Below, one piece after another: positions 32,490 through 44,692 of a stretch of DNA of 64,000 bases. Position numbers and translations under genes: made by a program. A model generated the notes under the pieces. It ran no database searches. It was not told the DNA's origin and was given only the letters and a program-made list of their open reading frames with translations. Source of the DNA: Volvox africanus. Its lineage: Eukaryota > Chlorophyta > Chlorophyceae > Chlamydomonadales > Volvocaceae. The stretch covers positions 4,862,998 to 4,926,997 of the forward strand of contig BSDZ01000013.1 in the NCBI GenBank assembly GCA_030268105.1, given 5' to 3'. Every line of letters begins with the position of its first letter. The first letter of the stretch is position 1.

Positions 32490-33318
32490 TGTTGTGCCAC
32501 GGTTCATTTCCCGCCGATGTGTAGGTCAATGCGACGCTACGAGGCGAAGTGCTGACTTGATGAATGCATGATGACCATGAATGAACTCGCATGCATATAA
32601 ATGTATTTGCATACATTTACATATAATTAGCATGTTAATGCTATGCATCACGACACATCGCATCACCGCTGATACGCCTAACATATGCAATGCTCAGAGA
32701 AGCACAGGCGCGCGGCATGCTCATGTCATGTACTGTTAAGTAATATTATTTGCTATAATATTACATTGTTGCGGCATGCTTTGTGAGCACCGCACTAGTC
32801 GCGATGAATGACTTGCAACCGAATATTGCTATTCGGACTCTTGCATCATGCGAATGCCGGAAAGGCTTATCGGTTGTTATACGTGGATATCGCAGATACG
32901 CAGTAGGGTTTTCCGCACTTAGGGTTGGCCTCCTAGTGTGGATTGTACGGCGTAGAGATATCGCGAGTATAACAGATGCGAGGACGGCTAAGTAGAGCGG
33001 ACTAAACATGCTCATGGAACACTCGTGTGTTCAACTCAACTATTGCTAGTTGCTCTATTATCTTAGCCCGAGCTAAGCCTGAACTTCGCTAATCAACGCC
33101 GCGTGATGAACGCTTGCTTCCGGCGCTGACGGCGATCGCGTCCCTGCATTGCTTCGTTGATATATGATTGTAAGTTATATCTCTCCTTGCTCTGAAGTCT
33201 TCCGCTGTCTCTGTTTGCTCTCGATTGCCTTGCTGTACTTGCAAGTGCTTGTGCATCGGTATTGAAAGTCCCCAGACGTGCAGATACCTATGAGCAAACC
33301 CTAAGGAGAGGCACAACA
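32490..33318 (+). repeat. C1 5' LTR
   Basis: 829 bp, starts TGTTGTGCCACGG and ends GAGAGGCACAACA. About the same length and motif order as the A LTR but clearly diverged in sequence. The main hairpins are kept with paired base changes. A standard PBS (TTGGTATCGAGACAGG) follows. Confidence 0.93.
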
Positions 33319-33804
33319 ATTTGGTATCGAGACAGGTTCGTTGCCTGACTGTCTCATGATGCTCGATCGGAAGTAAGTTCTCGCTATGGTGAGTGTCGAC
33401 GATGGACGACATAGCCCACTATTGCCGAAGGACTTGACTGCGTTGTGTTAGACGCCGCTGCTTCCGAATTGTGACTGCTTTTGTCCCTTAATAGTTCACT
33501 GCAATTGTGGTGTGAGCCTTCGCTCTGAGTTGCAGGCAAAACTAGTGGTCCGGCATCGCTTGCGGTCACTCCTGGTTACAACTTGCGTACTAACCAGCTG
33601 GAGGCTTTGATCGCACGGACTACAGGGATCAACTGAGTACGTATCTGTTATACTTACTCGAAGTCTGCAAGAGTATCGTCGGTGCGCTGACCGAATTGCT
33701 TGTACTCTTGTGCTGGATTCATGTGAATCACTTGTATTCTTGCTTTGGAATTGTGTGCATCGTTTATTGGCACGCAATTCGAACGTATTGGTCAGTGTTC
33801 CACG
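33319..33804 (+). other. C1 PBS and leader
   Basis: PBS TGGTATCGAGACAGGTTC begins at 33322. The leader is related to that of family A, but its short ORF equivalent (ATG near 33386) is out of register. No gene is visible. Confidence 0.6.
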
Positions 33805-34374
33805 ATGGCGGAACGTGACGACCTGTCGTTCGTAGGCTTGGCATGTCAACCCGAGCCGGGGGCCATTCCTAGAATGTTTGATAGAGATCCTGAGACTATT
33901 GACATGATTGCTGCTCAAGATTCTCTTGCGTTTCAGGCTCCTATCCATCTTACTACGCCACGCTCGGCAGCCATGACGGTTACAGATGGAACTGCTGATC
34001 AACGGGGTCTGCTGTCACCTCAAATGCAAGACCGTGTTGACGGTAATGAGGTGAAGAGGTTTATTATCCCGGCACCGAAATTGCTTATCTCACATGATGT
34101 GAATGTTGGGCGTGACACCGCAATTGCAACTCGTACCTATCTACGGGATGTTAGGAAGTACCTGCAGTTGCGCCGAGGTGTGAACATGACGCCATGCGAT
34201 GTCTCTTCGTCAGAGGTTTCCTTTGAAGGACCTATGACTGGCAAAATGGGAGTGCATGCAATCCGAGCTTGTGCGTCGGAGGATGGTCACTCTTTGCTGG
34301 AGATGTGCAGTGGACTACCTCACGAAGGGGTGTCTGTTGTTGCAGCCTTTGGCCATACGGCTAAGGTAGGGGAT
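33805..34374 (+). pseudogene. gag: C1 gag remnant
   Basis: Begins MAERDDLSFVGLACQPEP, clearly related to MSAEHDDTPHTSLASQPDF of family A. Similarity runs through the N-terminal half (YLRDVRKYLQL). At about 34230 some 390 bp present in C2 are missing, with a 3-bp AGG overlap at the junction. The frame then runs into C2 at 34375. No zinc knuckle can be read. Confidence 0.8.
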
Positions 34375-35208
34375 TGTTGTGCCTCTCCTTAGGGTTTGCT
34401 CATAGGTATCTGCACGTCTGGGGACTTTTGATACCGATGCACAAGCACTTGCAAGTACATCAAGGCATTTGAGAGCAAACAGAGACAGCGGAAGACTTCA
34501 GAGCAAGGAGAGATATAACTTACAATCATATATCAACGAAGCAATGCAGGGACGCGATCGCCGTCAGCGCCGGAAGCAAGCGTTCATCACGCGGCGTTGA
34601 TTAGCGAAGTTTAGGCTTAGCTCGGGCTAAGATGATAGAGCAACTAGCAATAGTTGAGTTGAACACACGAGTGTTCCATAGGCATAAGAATGTTTTGTCT
34701 GCTCTCCTTAGCCGTCCTCGCATCTGTTATACTCACGATATCTCTACGCCGTACAATGCACACTAGGAGGCCAACCCTAAGTGCGGCAAACCCTACTGCG
34801 TATCTGCGATATCCACGTATAACAACCGATAAGCCTTTCCGGCATTCGCATGATGCAAGGGTCCGAATAGCAATATTCGGTTGCAAGTCATCATCGCGAC
34901 TAGTGCGGTGCTCGCAAAGCATGCCGCAACAACGTAATATTATAACAAATAATATTACTTAACAGTACATGACATGAGCATGCCGCGCGCCTGTGCTTCT
35001 CTGAGCATTGCATATGTTAGGCGTATCAGCGGTGATGCGATGTGTCGTGATGCATAGCATTAACATGCTAATTATATGTAAATGTATGCAAATACATTTA
35101 TATGCATGCGAGTTCATTCATGGTCATCATGCATTCATCAAGTCAGCACTTCGCCTCGTAGCGTCGCATTGACCTACACATCGGCGGGAAATGAACCGTG
35201 GCACAACA
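34375..35208 (-). repeat. C2 3' LTR
   Basis: 834 bp, reverse orientation, matching 38681-39514 by eye. The complement of the polypurine tract follows at 35209-35223. Confidence 0.93.
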
Positions 35209-37380
35209 ATTATCCCCCCTCCCGCATGCAGCGTCCTCGCTGCCTAGCATCGCTTCCATTAATTGAGGTATCAACAACAACCTCCACATGGAAAAGCAAC
35301 GAGTAATCGGGCATTGCAAGGATAATATCATCAGTGACGGTTCGATTGAGCTCGTCGAATGCCCGTCGGCACTTCGATGACTCAAACAAAACGAACATCC
35401 CTTGCGGGTCAAGTTCACAAGTCATATGAACAGAGTAATTTTCAGTGGGCTTCCGGAAATACTTGGTCAAGCCTGGGAACTGCGAAGTCCCGAGAGGTTC
35501 TGAGGCACGGGCCAAAACATGAACCACGGTGACCTTCCGCGAAACCATTTTCACATTGGCGGCCGCTACAATGTGACTGAAATACTCCACCTGAGGCTAC
35601 GCCCAAACATTTGGCGCGTTTAGCAAACGATTGCTTCTGCCTTATCACATAAAAACATGAGCCACAGATGCTCCATCATGCGTTTGGGATGAACCAAGAT
35701 GTCATCCATACAACAAAACCTGTCGGCAAACGGCCCGAGCATGCGGTTCACATCCGCTTCAAGTGTCATGGGGCATTAGTCAAATCCCAAGCGACACGGC
35801 CGTATACTCAAATTGACCAAAGGGATTTCGAAAAGCGATTTTCAAAATATCAGAGGCAGCGATGCCAGTCTGATTGCAACCCTGTTGCGAGTCAATTGAG
35901 GAGACATAAGCTGAACGTTCAGCATATCGAACAGGTTATCAACACACATACAAAGGGTCGCGATTTCAACATCATTCGCATTCAAGCCCGGTAGGCAGTA
36001 CACATGCTCAGGATACCGACAAGTATTATCGGTGCAGAGTAGGAGGATGTGTGGGGCAACAATCATACCCTTTGTAGCATTTCTGTCTCTTACTGCCGCT
36101 CAACCTTGCACTTGGTAGCGCTTCAGAGAACAGAGGGATTGTGCAAACAACAGGACAAGGTGGAAGCGCGGGGATATCACGAGACATCCGTATGCATTTT
36201 GCATCAAGGCTTCGACCCCAGAATCCACAAAATCTGCGCGGTGGTGGCACATCATTCCACCTAATGCCTCAAAAGCCCATACGGTTCATGACTCCGTGGC
36301 TTCGGTTTTCATTCGCGTGGCCAATGTAGGCGCAGCGTAACCATAGGCACCGCCTCAGTTTTGCCCTCCTTTGGTGTGACACCTGGTACCCTCCGACCCG
36401 AGTCCCCCTTGGCCTACATCAAGGGTTAAGGACTTCGTCCGGAGCGCGCGAGGTACGACAGGATGTCAAAGACCCCTTCAGGTACGATGCAGTCTCTGCA
36501 GAACCCTGCAGTGCGTACACTCGGGTCACAACAACCAAAGGGCCTAACAATAGGCGAAGGGTGATTCTGCCCAACGATGGGACTTTTACTCCATCCGCAA
36601 GAGTAACCTGTGCACAATCCAACGACTGTGGAGAACGACTCCACTGCATTCACCCTGCCGAGTAGGTGAAGTCGTCTATGGCACCAAAATGCATGTGCCT
36701 TCAGAATACGGTCAGCAAGACCGACGTGAATTACTGGGATCCGAATACCTGTTGGCAACTGCCCTGTAGGTAACGATGCTGCACTTGTAGTAATCAATTT
36801 GCGGACAGCAGCAGCAATCCCAGGATGGGTTCAAAGCAATCGGCAGAACCCACAGCAGGAGTTTCATACAAGACGCCAGTAGCATAGGGCAGTTCAGCAA
36901 CAGAGCTGACACTCCCTCCATATTAACACCATCAAACAGCATGGTGCCTGGTGTGAACCAGGTGACACACTGCATACCCTTTAGCAGAGCCTCAGCCGCG
37001 CGCTGACTATAGGCAGGGAATAAAACACATGCAGCGGTGTCCGTACATTGACGTCTACTCCTGTACAAAATAAGCTGTACGAACAGCTCACATAGAGATG
37101 AGGGGATGAACATAGCCATGATACGTCCTCAAGGACCAAGAGCAACAATGCCTTCATGGCTGATCGTACGAACGACCACTGACAACACGTTTGTTCAGCA
37201 TTCCCGGGTGGAGACAACTCCGCATCAATCCGGCAATCCCCTACCTTAGCCGTATGGCCAAAGGCTGCAACAACAGACACCCCTTCGTGAGGTAATCCAC
37301 TGCACATCTCCAGCAAAGAGTGACCATCCTCCGACGCACAAGCTCGGATTGCATGCACTCCCATTTTGCCAGTCATAGGT
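35209..37380 (-). pseudogene. pol: C2 pol remnant
   Basis: Minus strand. Going upstream from the polypurine tract: the start of RNase H and the RT thumb region (EYFSHIVAAANVKM, FDELNRTVTDD, PDYSLLFHVEV), a degraded RT with a DD pair, a linker, and frameshifted protease blocks near 36500-36800. There are stops in all frames. The same lesions are in C1 (39520-41543), including the direct jump from RNase H to the polypurine tract. Confidence 0.85.
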
Positions 37381-38194
37381 CCTGCATTTGCATGGCAGAC
37401 ACATAAGGCACAGCTTTCAAAGCATTTTGTCCAACTAAGATACATATCTCAGCTCTCAGGACAAATGCCACCAAGTCCACATACGACTGGACTCTTATCC
37501 CCATCAAGTCAGTGGCACATTGTCTAGCCAAAGACCATGACAGATCTCACTGGAACCAGAAGATACAAAGAGCCTCAGAACGTGATTGATACGCGGATAT
37601 CATTTCATTTGAGCGCATGCTATACAAGCCCGAGGCTAGTGTACGGCGTGCCTCCATATCACGTGGCTAATCTTCTGGGGTAAGGCGTGCAGGCAAGGCG
37701 GCAATCAACTCACCAAACGTGAAGTTTTCCCGTGCAGTGGCCCATTGGTCTTACCATGTCTTCGTCACACCTTCAAAGGGAACTTCTGACGAAGAGACAT
37801 CGCATGGCGTCATGTTCACACCACAGCACAACTGCAGGTACTTCCTAACATCACGTAGATAGGTACGAGTTGCAATTGCGGTGTCACGCCCAACATTCAC
37901 ATCATGTGAGATAAGCAATTTCGGTGCCGGGATAATAAACCTCTTCACCTCATTACCGTCAACACGGTCTTGCATTTGAGGTGACAGCAGACCCCGTTGA
38001 TCAGCAGTTCCATCTGTAACCGTCATGGCTGCCGAGCGTGGCGTAGTAAGATGGATAGGAGCCTGAAACACAAGAGAATCTTGAGCAGCAATCATGTCAA
38101 TAGTCTCAGGATCTCTATCAAACATTCTAGGAATGGCCCCCGGCTCGGGTTGACATGCCAAGCCTACGAACGACAGGTCGTCACGTTCCGCCAT
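37381..38194 (-). pseudogene. gag: C2 gag remnant
   Basis: Minus strand, beginning MAERDDLSF at 38194 and open for 148 codons to 37751. It then continues frameshifted through a region with gag-domain residues that C1 has lost. Confidence 0.78.
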
Positions 38195-38680
38195 CGTGGA
38201 ACACTGACCAATACGTTCGAATTGCGTGCCAATAAACGATGCACACAATTCCAAAGCAAGAATACAAGTGATTCACATGAATCCAGCACAAGAGTACAAG
38301 CAATTCGGTCAGCGCACCGACGATACTCTTGCAGACTTCGAGTAAGTATAACAGATACGTACTCAGTTGATCCCTGTAGTCCGTGCGATCAAAGCCTCCA
38401 GCTGGTTAGTACGCAAGTTGTAACCAGGAGTGACCGCAAGCGATGCCGGACCACTAGTTTTGCCTGCAACTCCGAGCGAAGGCTCACACCACAATTGCAG
38501 TGAACTATTAAGGGACAAAAGCAGTCACAATTCGGAAGCAGCGGCGTCTAACACAACGCAGTCAAGTCCTTCGGCAATAGTGGGCTATGTCGTCCATCGT
38601 CGACACTCACCATAGCGAGAACTTACTTCCGATCGAGCATCATGAGACAGTCAGGCAACGAACCTGTCTCGATACCAAAT
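38195..38680 (-). other. C2 leader and PBS
   Basis: Same leader as C1, reverse orientation. The PBS complement lies at about 38660-38677 next to the 5' LTR. No gene seen. Confidence 0.6.
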
Positions 38681-39514
38681 TGTTGTGCCTCTCCTTAGGG
38701 TTTGCTCATAGGTATCTGCACGTCTGGGGACTTTTGATACCGATGCACAAGCACTTGCAAGTACATCAAGGCATTTGAGAGCAAACAGAGACAGCGGAAG
38801 ACTTCAGAGCAAGGAGAGATATAACTTACAATCATATATCAACGAAGCAATGCAGGGACGCGATCGCCGTCAGCGCCGGAAGCAAGCGTTCATCACGCGG
38901 CGTTGATTAGCGAAGTTTAGGCTTAGCTCGGGCTAAGATGATAGAGCAACTAGCAATAGTTGAGTTGAACACACGAGTGTTCCATAGGCATAAGAATGTT
39001 TTGTCTGCTCTCCTTAGCCGTCCTCGCATCTGTTATACTCACGATATCTCTACGCCGTACAATGCACACTAGGAGGCCAACCCTAAGTGCGGCAAACCCT
39101 ACTGCGTATCTGCGATATCCACGTATAACAACCGATAAGCCTTTCCGGCATTCGCATGATGCAAGGGTCCGAATAGCAATATTCGGTTGCAAGTCATCAT
39201 CGCGACTAGTGCGGTGCTCGCAAAGCATGCCGCAACAACGTAATATTATAACAAATAATATTACTTAACAGTACATGACATGAGCATGCCGCGCGCCTGT
39301 GCTTCTCTGAGCATTGCATATGTTAGGCGTATCAGCGGTGATGCGATGTGTCGTGATGCATAGCATTAACATGCTAATTATATGTAAATGTATGCAAATA
39401 CATTTATATGCATGCGAGTTCATTCATGGTCATCATGCATTCATCAAGTCAGCACTTCGCCTCGTAGCGTCGCATTGACCTACACATCGGCGGGAAATGA
39501 ACCGTGGCACAACA
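38681..39514 (-). repeat. C2 5' LTR
   Basis: 834 bp, reverse orientation. Right boundary at ...GTGGCACAACA, followed by target copy gggat. Confidence 0.93.
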
Positions 39515-39519
39515 GGGAT

Positions 39520-41543
39520 TGCCCGGATTTATGCGGAGTCGACTCCACCCGGGAATGCTGAACAAATGTGTTGTCAGTGGTCGTTCGTACGATCAGCCAT
39601 GAAGGTATTGTTGCTCTTGGTCCTTGAGGACGTATCATGGCTATGTTCATCCCCTCATCTCTATGTGAACTGTTCGTACAGCTTACTTTGTACAGGAGTA
39701 GACGTCAATGTACGGACACTGCTGCATGTGTTATTCCCTGCCTATAATCAGCGCGCGGCTGAGGCTATGCTAAAGGGTATGCAGTGTCACCTGGTTCGCA
39801 CCAGGCACCATGCTGTTTGATGGTGTGAATATGGAGGGAGTGTCAGTTCTGTTGCTGAACTGCCCTATGCTACTGACGTCTTGTATGAAACTCCTGCTGT
39901 GGGTTCTGTCGATTGCTTCGAACCCATCCTGGGATTGCTGCTGCTGTCCGCAAATTGATTACTACAAGTGCAGCATCGTTACCTGCAGGGCAGTTGCCAA
40001 CAGGTATTCGGATCCCAGTAATTCACGTCGGTCTTGCTGACCGTATTCTGAAGGCACATGCATTTTGGTGCCATAGACGACTTCACCTACTCGACAGGGT
40101 GAATGCAGTGGAGTCGTTCTCCACAGTCGTTGGATTGTGCACAGGTTACTCTTGCGGATGGAGTAAAAGTCCCATCGTTGGGCAGAATCACCCTTCGCCT
40201 ATTGTTAGGCCCTTTGGTTGTTGTGACCCGAGTGTACGCACTGCAGGGTTCTGCAGAGACTGCATCGTACCTGAAGGGGTCTTTGACATCCTGTCGTACC
40301 TCGCGCGCTCCGGACGAAGTCCTTAACCCTTGATGTAGGCCAAGGGGGACTCGGGTCGGAGGGTACCAGGTGTCACACCAAAGGAGGGCAAAACTGAGGC
40401 GGTGCCTATGGTTACGCTGCGCCTACATTGGCCACGCGAATGAAAACCGAAGCCACGGAGTCATGAACCGTATGGGCTTTTGAGGCATTAGGTGGAATGA
40501 TGTGCCACCACCGCGCAGATTTTGTGGATTCTGGGGTCGAAGCCTTGATGCAAAATGCATACGGATGTCTCGTGATATCCCTGCGCTTCCACCTTGTCCT
40601 GTTGTTTGCACAATCCCTCTGTTCTCTGAAGCGCTCCCAATTGTAAGGTTGAGCAGCAGTAAGAGACAGAAATGCTACAAAGGGTATGATTGTTGCCCCA
40701 CACATCCTCCTACTCTGCACCGATAATACTTGTCGGTATCCTGAGCATGTGTACTGCCTACCGGGCTTGAATGCGAATGATGTTGAAATCGCGACCCTTT
40801 GTATGTGTGTTGATAACCTGTTCGATATGCTGAACGTTCAGCTTATGTCTCCTCAATTGACTCGCAACAGGGTGGCAATCAGACTGGCATCGCTGCCTCT
40901 GATATTTTGAAAATCGCTTTTCAAAATCCCTTTGGTCAATTTGAGTATACGGCCGTGTCGCTTGGGATTTGACTAATGCCCCATGACACTTGAAGCGGAT
41001 GTGAACCGCATGCTCGGGCCGTTTGCCGACAGGTTTTGTTGTATGGATGACATCTTGGTTCATCCCAAACGCACGATGGAGCATCTGTGGCTCATGTTTT
41101 GATGTGACGAGGCAAAAGCAATCGTTTGCTAAACGCGCCAAATGTTTGGGCGTAGCCTCAGGTGGAGTATTTCAGTCACATTGTAGCGGCCGCCAATGTG
41201 AAAATGGTTTCGCGGAAGGTCGCCGTGGTTCATGTTTTGGCCCGTGCCTCAGAACCTCTCGGGACTTCGCAGTTCCCAGGCTTGACCAAGTATCTCCGGA
41301 AGCCCACTGAAAATTACTCTGTTCATATGACTTGCGAACTTGACCCGCAAGGGATGTTCGTTTTGTTTGAGTCATCGAAGTGCCGACGGGCATTCGACGA
41401 GCTCAATCGAACCGTCACTGATGATATTATCCTTGCAATACCCGATTACTCGTTGCTTTTCCATGTGGAGGTTGTTGTTGATACCTCAATTAATGGAAGC
41501 GATGCTAGGCAGCGAGGACGCTGCATGCGGGAGGGGGGATAAT
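39520..41543 (+). pseudogene. pol: C1 pol remnant and polypurine tract
   Basis: Protease equivalent around 39990-40330 (frameshifted RIPVIHVGLADRILKAH..., matching [17 protein letters not shown] of A), RT pieces around 40680-41110 (MDDILVH in place of YLDDILVY), and the RT thumb to RNase H start at 41162-41510. It then jumps at about 41508 to the GCAGCG...CGCTGC hairpin and the polypurine tract at 41529-41543. Matches C2 almost throughout. Confidence 0.83.
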
Positions 41544-42372
41544 TGTTGTGCCACGGTTCATTTCCCGCCGATGTGTAGGTCAATGCGACGCTACGAGGCG
41601 AAGTGCTGACTTGATGAATGCATGATGACCATGAATGAACTCGCATGCATATAAATGTATTTGCATACATTTACATATAATTAGCATGTTAATGCTATGC
41701 ATCACGACACATCGCATCACCGCTGATACGCCTAACATATGCAATGCTCAGAGAAGCACAGGCGCGCGGCATGCTCATGTCATGTACTGTTAAGTAATAT
41801 TATTTGCTATAATATTACATTGTTGCGGCATGCTTTGTGAGCACCGCACTAGTCGCGATGAATGACTTGCAACCGAATATTGCTATTCGGACTCTTGCAT
41901 CATGCGAATGCCGGAAAGGCTTATCGGTTGTTATACGTGGATATCGCAGATACGCAGTAGGGTTTTCCGCACTTAGGGTTGGCCTCCTAGTGTGGATTGT
42001 ACGGCGTAGAGATATCGCGAGTATAACAGATGCGAGGACGGCTAAGTAGAGCGGACTAAACATGCTCATGGAACACTCGTGTGTTCAACTCAACTATTGC
42101 TAGTTGCTCTATTATCTTAGCCCGAGCTAAGCCTGAACTTCGCTAATCAACGCCGCGTGATGAACGCTTGCTTCCGGCGCTGACGGCGATCGCGTCCCTG
42201 CATTGCTTCGTTGATATATGACTGTAAGTTATATCTCTCCTTGCTCTGAAGTCTTCCGCTGTCTCTGTTTGCTCTCGATTGCCTTGCTGTACTTGCAAGT
42301 GCTTGTGCATCGGTATTGAAAGTCCCCAGACGTGCAGATACCTATGAGCAAACCCTAAGGAGAGGCACAACA
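41544..42372 (+). repeat. C1 3' LTR
   Basis: 829 bp, matching 32490-33318 almost completely by eye. Followed by target copy gctag. Confidence 0.93.
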
Positions 42373-42377
42373 GCTAG

Positions 42378-42880
42378 GCTAGTGTGCGGCGTATCGTCGT
42401 GTTCCGCGGACATGGAGCACGAAGCGATACCCTAGGTTTGCATAATAGAAGCCGACTTCTATCGCAAAGGCAAGAGTACAAAGTGATTCGGTGAGCCTAC
42501 CGACAGTACTCTTGAGAAGATTCAGTAAACTCAGCAAGTACTTGCCCAGCTGAGTCCTGATCTCCGTAGTTTGGGCGATGAGAGTCGCCAAATGGTCCGG
42601 ACGAAAGCCGGTCTCAGTCGCCGCGGCAAGCAATGCCGGTGCACTGAGATTACCTGCGACTCAGAGCGTACACTTACACAACAAGTGCAGCAATCTAAGC
42701 AAAAGCAATTAAACAATTACAAACCGGAAGCGGCGTCGTCCAAAACGGCGCGGCCTAGGTCTTCGGCAAAAGTATCTAGCGGTCCTCGTGGTTCGTCGCT
42801 GGAACTCGCCATAGAAAGAGCCTACTTCCGATTAGACAAAGAGAGACAGTTAGGCAACGAACCTGGTCTCGCTACCAATT
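42378..42880 (-). other. A5 gag start and leader
   Basis: Minus strand. The gag ATG is at 42413 (MSAEHDDTPHTS), cut after 12 codons by C1. The leader 42414-42880 contains the 31-codon ORF and the overlapping open frame described for A1. The PBS reads TGGTAGCGAGACCAGG (about 42860-42877), the variant shared with A2. Confidence 0.75.
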
Positions 42881-43714
42881 TGTTGTACCTCTTCTTCGTG
42901 TTTGCTCATAAGTATCTGCACGTCTGAAGGCTTTCGACACCGATGCGCGAGCACTTGCAAGTACAGCAAGGCAAACGCGAGCAAACAGAGACAGCGGAAG
43001 ACTTCAAGACAAGAAGAGATATAACTTACAGTCTTACAGATCGAAGCGATGCAATGGACGAAATCACCATCAGCGCCGGAAGCAAGCAATCATCACGCGG
43101 CGGTGATAAGCGACGTTTAGGCTTAGCTCGGGCTAAGTAGGATAGCGTATAGTGATTATAGTGTAGAACACGTGAGTGTTCTCCGGTATCGAATGTCTTA
43201 TCTTGCTTAGCCGTCCTCGCATCTGTTATACTCGCAGCATCGCAATGTCGTACGATTCACACTAGGAGGCCGATCCTAAGTGTGACAACCCTACTGCGTA
43301 TAGGCGATGTCCAAGCATAACAACGTATAAGCCCTTCCGGCATTCGCATGATGCAAGGGTCCGAATAACGATATTCGGTTGCAAGGCATGCATCGCGACG
43401 AGTGCGGCACTCTCAACGTGTGCTGTAATGAAGTAATATTATATCAAATATTATTACTTATCGTTTCATAGCACGAGCATCATGCGCACTTCAATGATTC
43501 GGTATTTCATGCATGCTAGGCGGATTTGCCATGATGCGATGTCGCGATGGATAATGATAACATGCCAAATGCATATATAAATGTATGCGAATACATATAT
43601 ATCATGCAGGTTCATTCATATGCAATAATCATTCATGCGTTCATCAAGATAACACTTCGCCTTGTAGGGTCGCATCAACCTACGCATCGGCGGGAAACGA
43701 ACCGTAGCACAACA
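42881..43714 (-). repeat. A5 5' LTR
   Basis: 834 bp in reverse orientation, closest to the A2 LTR. Target copy cggga follows at 43715-43719. Confidence 0.93.
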
Positions 43715-43784
43715 CGGGATACGGGCAGCTTGAGCACACGGGCGGTGCGGTTGGCGGAGGCGGTCAGCAGCCGGGAGGCATCAC
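43715..43784 (-). pseudogene. Host WD40 gene, exon d, 5' part
   Basis: Minus strand: after a CTGCAG acceptor (AG at 43785-43786) the exon reads GT-GAT-GCC and gives DASRLLTASANRTARVLKLP, the end of a WD40 blade. It joins exon c (…TCG A + GT) to read FSSDASRLLTAS in phase. The reading passes into the target-site copy and continues at 26330 downward, beyond the 17-kb A5 insertion. Confidence 0.8.
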
Positions 43785-44298
43785 CTGCAGCAGGGAGGGG
43801 AAGGAAGGGCGCGGGAGGCAGGAAGGGATACCCAAGAATACGACACGGATAGACGACATGAGCATACCATAGAAGAAGAAAATGCGAAAAATAGCCACAA
43901 ATACGTACACACATGCAGCCCCACACCCCCATACCCCGTTCTCGCAACCGCACAAGCACACGTTTCCTCGCTCCTGGCCAAGACAGGGACCGAGCTGGGG
44001 TCCCTGTCATCGACTCGTCCATAGATCCCTCACCTCAGCCTGAGCCTCCCTTCCTTGGTTGTACTGCCTTGACGCCGCCTGCGTGGGTGTATATCCCCCT
44101 CCCCCTATGGCCCGCCTTCCGCCTTCCTCCCTTTCCCGTACCAGACTCACACCCAGCTGCATCACCGGGTGGTGGTGGTGGTGGTGGTGGTGATCAGTAA
44201 CTTGTGTCCCTCAATAACCCCGCCTTATGGTCTCGTTTCTTCGTTTTCCCCTTCCCCTCCAATGCTCCTCGACCACCCTGTAGGCCCCGAGTACCCAC
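43785..44298 (-). other. Host WD40 gene intron between exons c and d
   Basis: 514 bp, donor GTGGGT, acceptor CTGCAG with a pyrimidine-rich run before it. It contains a (GGT)8 microsatellite on the plus strand. No coding signal was accepted in it. Confidence 0.65.
44168..44191 (+). repeat. (GGT)8 microsatellite
   Basis: Eight perfect GGT units inside a host intron. Confidence 0.9.
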
Positions 44299-44438
44299 TC
44301 GAGAACGCCACCCGCACAATGGCTCCGCCGGGGTGGACCGGCTGCCCCCCGGCCAGGGCGTTCCGCGGCTGATGCGCGACGAGGGGACTGCAGTCCAGCG
44401 GGTACTGCCTGGACTCCACCATGTGGCGGCCCACGGAG
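44299..44438 (-). pseudogene. Host WD40 gene, exon c
   Basis: 140 bp on the minus strand between a GTGAG acceptor and a GTGGGT donor. It encodes SVGRHMVESRQYPLDC... NALAGGQPVHPGGAIVRVAFS, the H...I.RVAFS part being the start of a WD40 blade. It joins exon b (GG + C = Gly) and exon d (A + GT = Ser) in phase. No lesion inside. Confidence 0.75.
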
Positions 44439-44692
44439 CTCACAGCAGCGGCGCGGGACGGCAACTTGACGGGTGGGGGCGGGGCGCGGCCCAATTGCGT
44501 GGGCGCCTGCATAAAGCCATACCTTGGGGGTGGGGTGGGGCGGGATGGGGGCGTCTTTGGCGTTACTGCGCTGCGAGCCGTACAGGTGAACCCAGCATCC
44601 TGAGGTGTACTGCCGGATGGTATTGAATCGTCCCGTCACAAAACCCTCAACCTCACAATCACTTGCCCCCACCCAACTGAACACAACCCTAC
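44439..44692 (-). other. Host WD40 gene intron between exons b and c
   Basis: 254 bp, donor GTAGGG, acceptor CTGTGAG. G-rich on the plus strand. Overlapping ORFs on both strands were judged to be chance. Confidence 0.6.

Larger units (their letters stand above)
34375..39514 (-). mobile_element. C2: non-autonomous family C element inside C1
   Basis: 5,140 bp, minus strand, with 834-bp LTRs (34375-35208, 38681-39514) that look identical by eye and target duplication gggat (34370-34374, 39515-39519). The interior is the reverse complement of the C1 interior, with the same pol deletions and about 390 bp more gag. A member of the family thus inserted into another member in opposite orientation, producing a large inverted arrangement. 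It is the youngest insertion in this stack. Confidence 0.94.
32490..42372 (+). mobile_element. C1: non-autonomous family C element, interrupted by C2
   Basis: Outer LTRs 32490-33318 and 41544-42372 (829 bp each) with target duplication gctag (32485-32489, 42373-42377), inserted in the gag start of A5. The interior (33319-34374 and 39520-41543, about 3.1 kb) keeps PBS, leader, broken gag, fragments of protease and RT, the hairpin and the polypurine tract. The rest of RNase H, integrase and chromodomain are absent. It cannot encode its own replication and must rely on proteins from another element. Confidence 0.93.
26336..43714 (-). mobile_element. A5: family A element in a host exon, carrying C1 and C2
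   Basis: Minus-strand element with 3' LTR 26336-27168, 5' LTR 42881-43714 and target duplication cggga (26331-26335, 43715-43719). Without the nested C1/C2 insertion (32490-42372 plus TSD) it would be about 7.5 kb. Pol is fully open. Gag has an internal TGA and is split by C1 about 12 codons after its ATG. The two LTRs show several differences, so A5 is older than A8 or A1. It lies in the same orientation as the host gene it interrupts. Confidence 0.95.

Noticed and set aside
31599..32507. ATG at 32507 as the start of A5 gag
   Set aside because: That ATG is in the C1 LTR; the real gag start is at 42413 beyond the C1 insertion.
33319..39514. Large inverted repeat read as a DNA transposon or hairpin element
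   Set aside because: C1 and C2 each have their own LTR pair and 5-bp duplication, so the inversion is due to nested insertion in opposite orientation.
44204..44626. Plus-strand ORFs over 44204-45100 as genes
   Set aside because: GC-rich sequence gives long open frames on both strands; only the minus-strand frames join at splice sites in phase.
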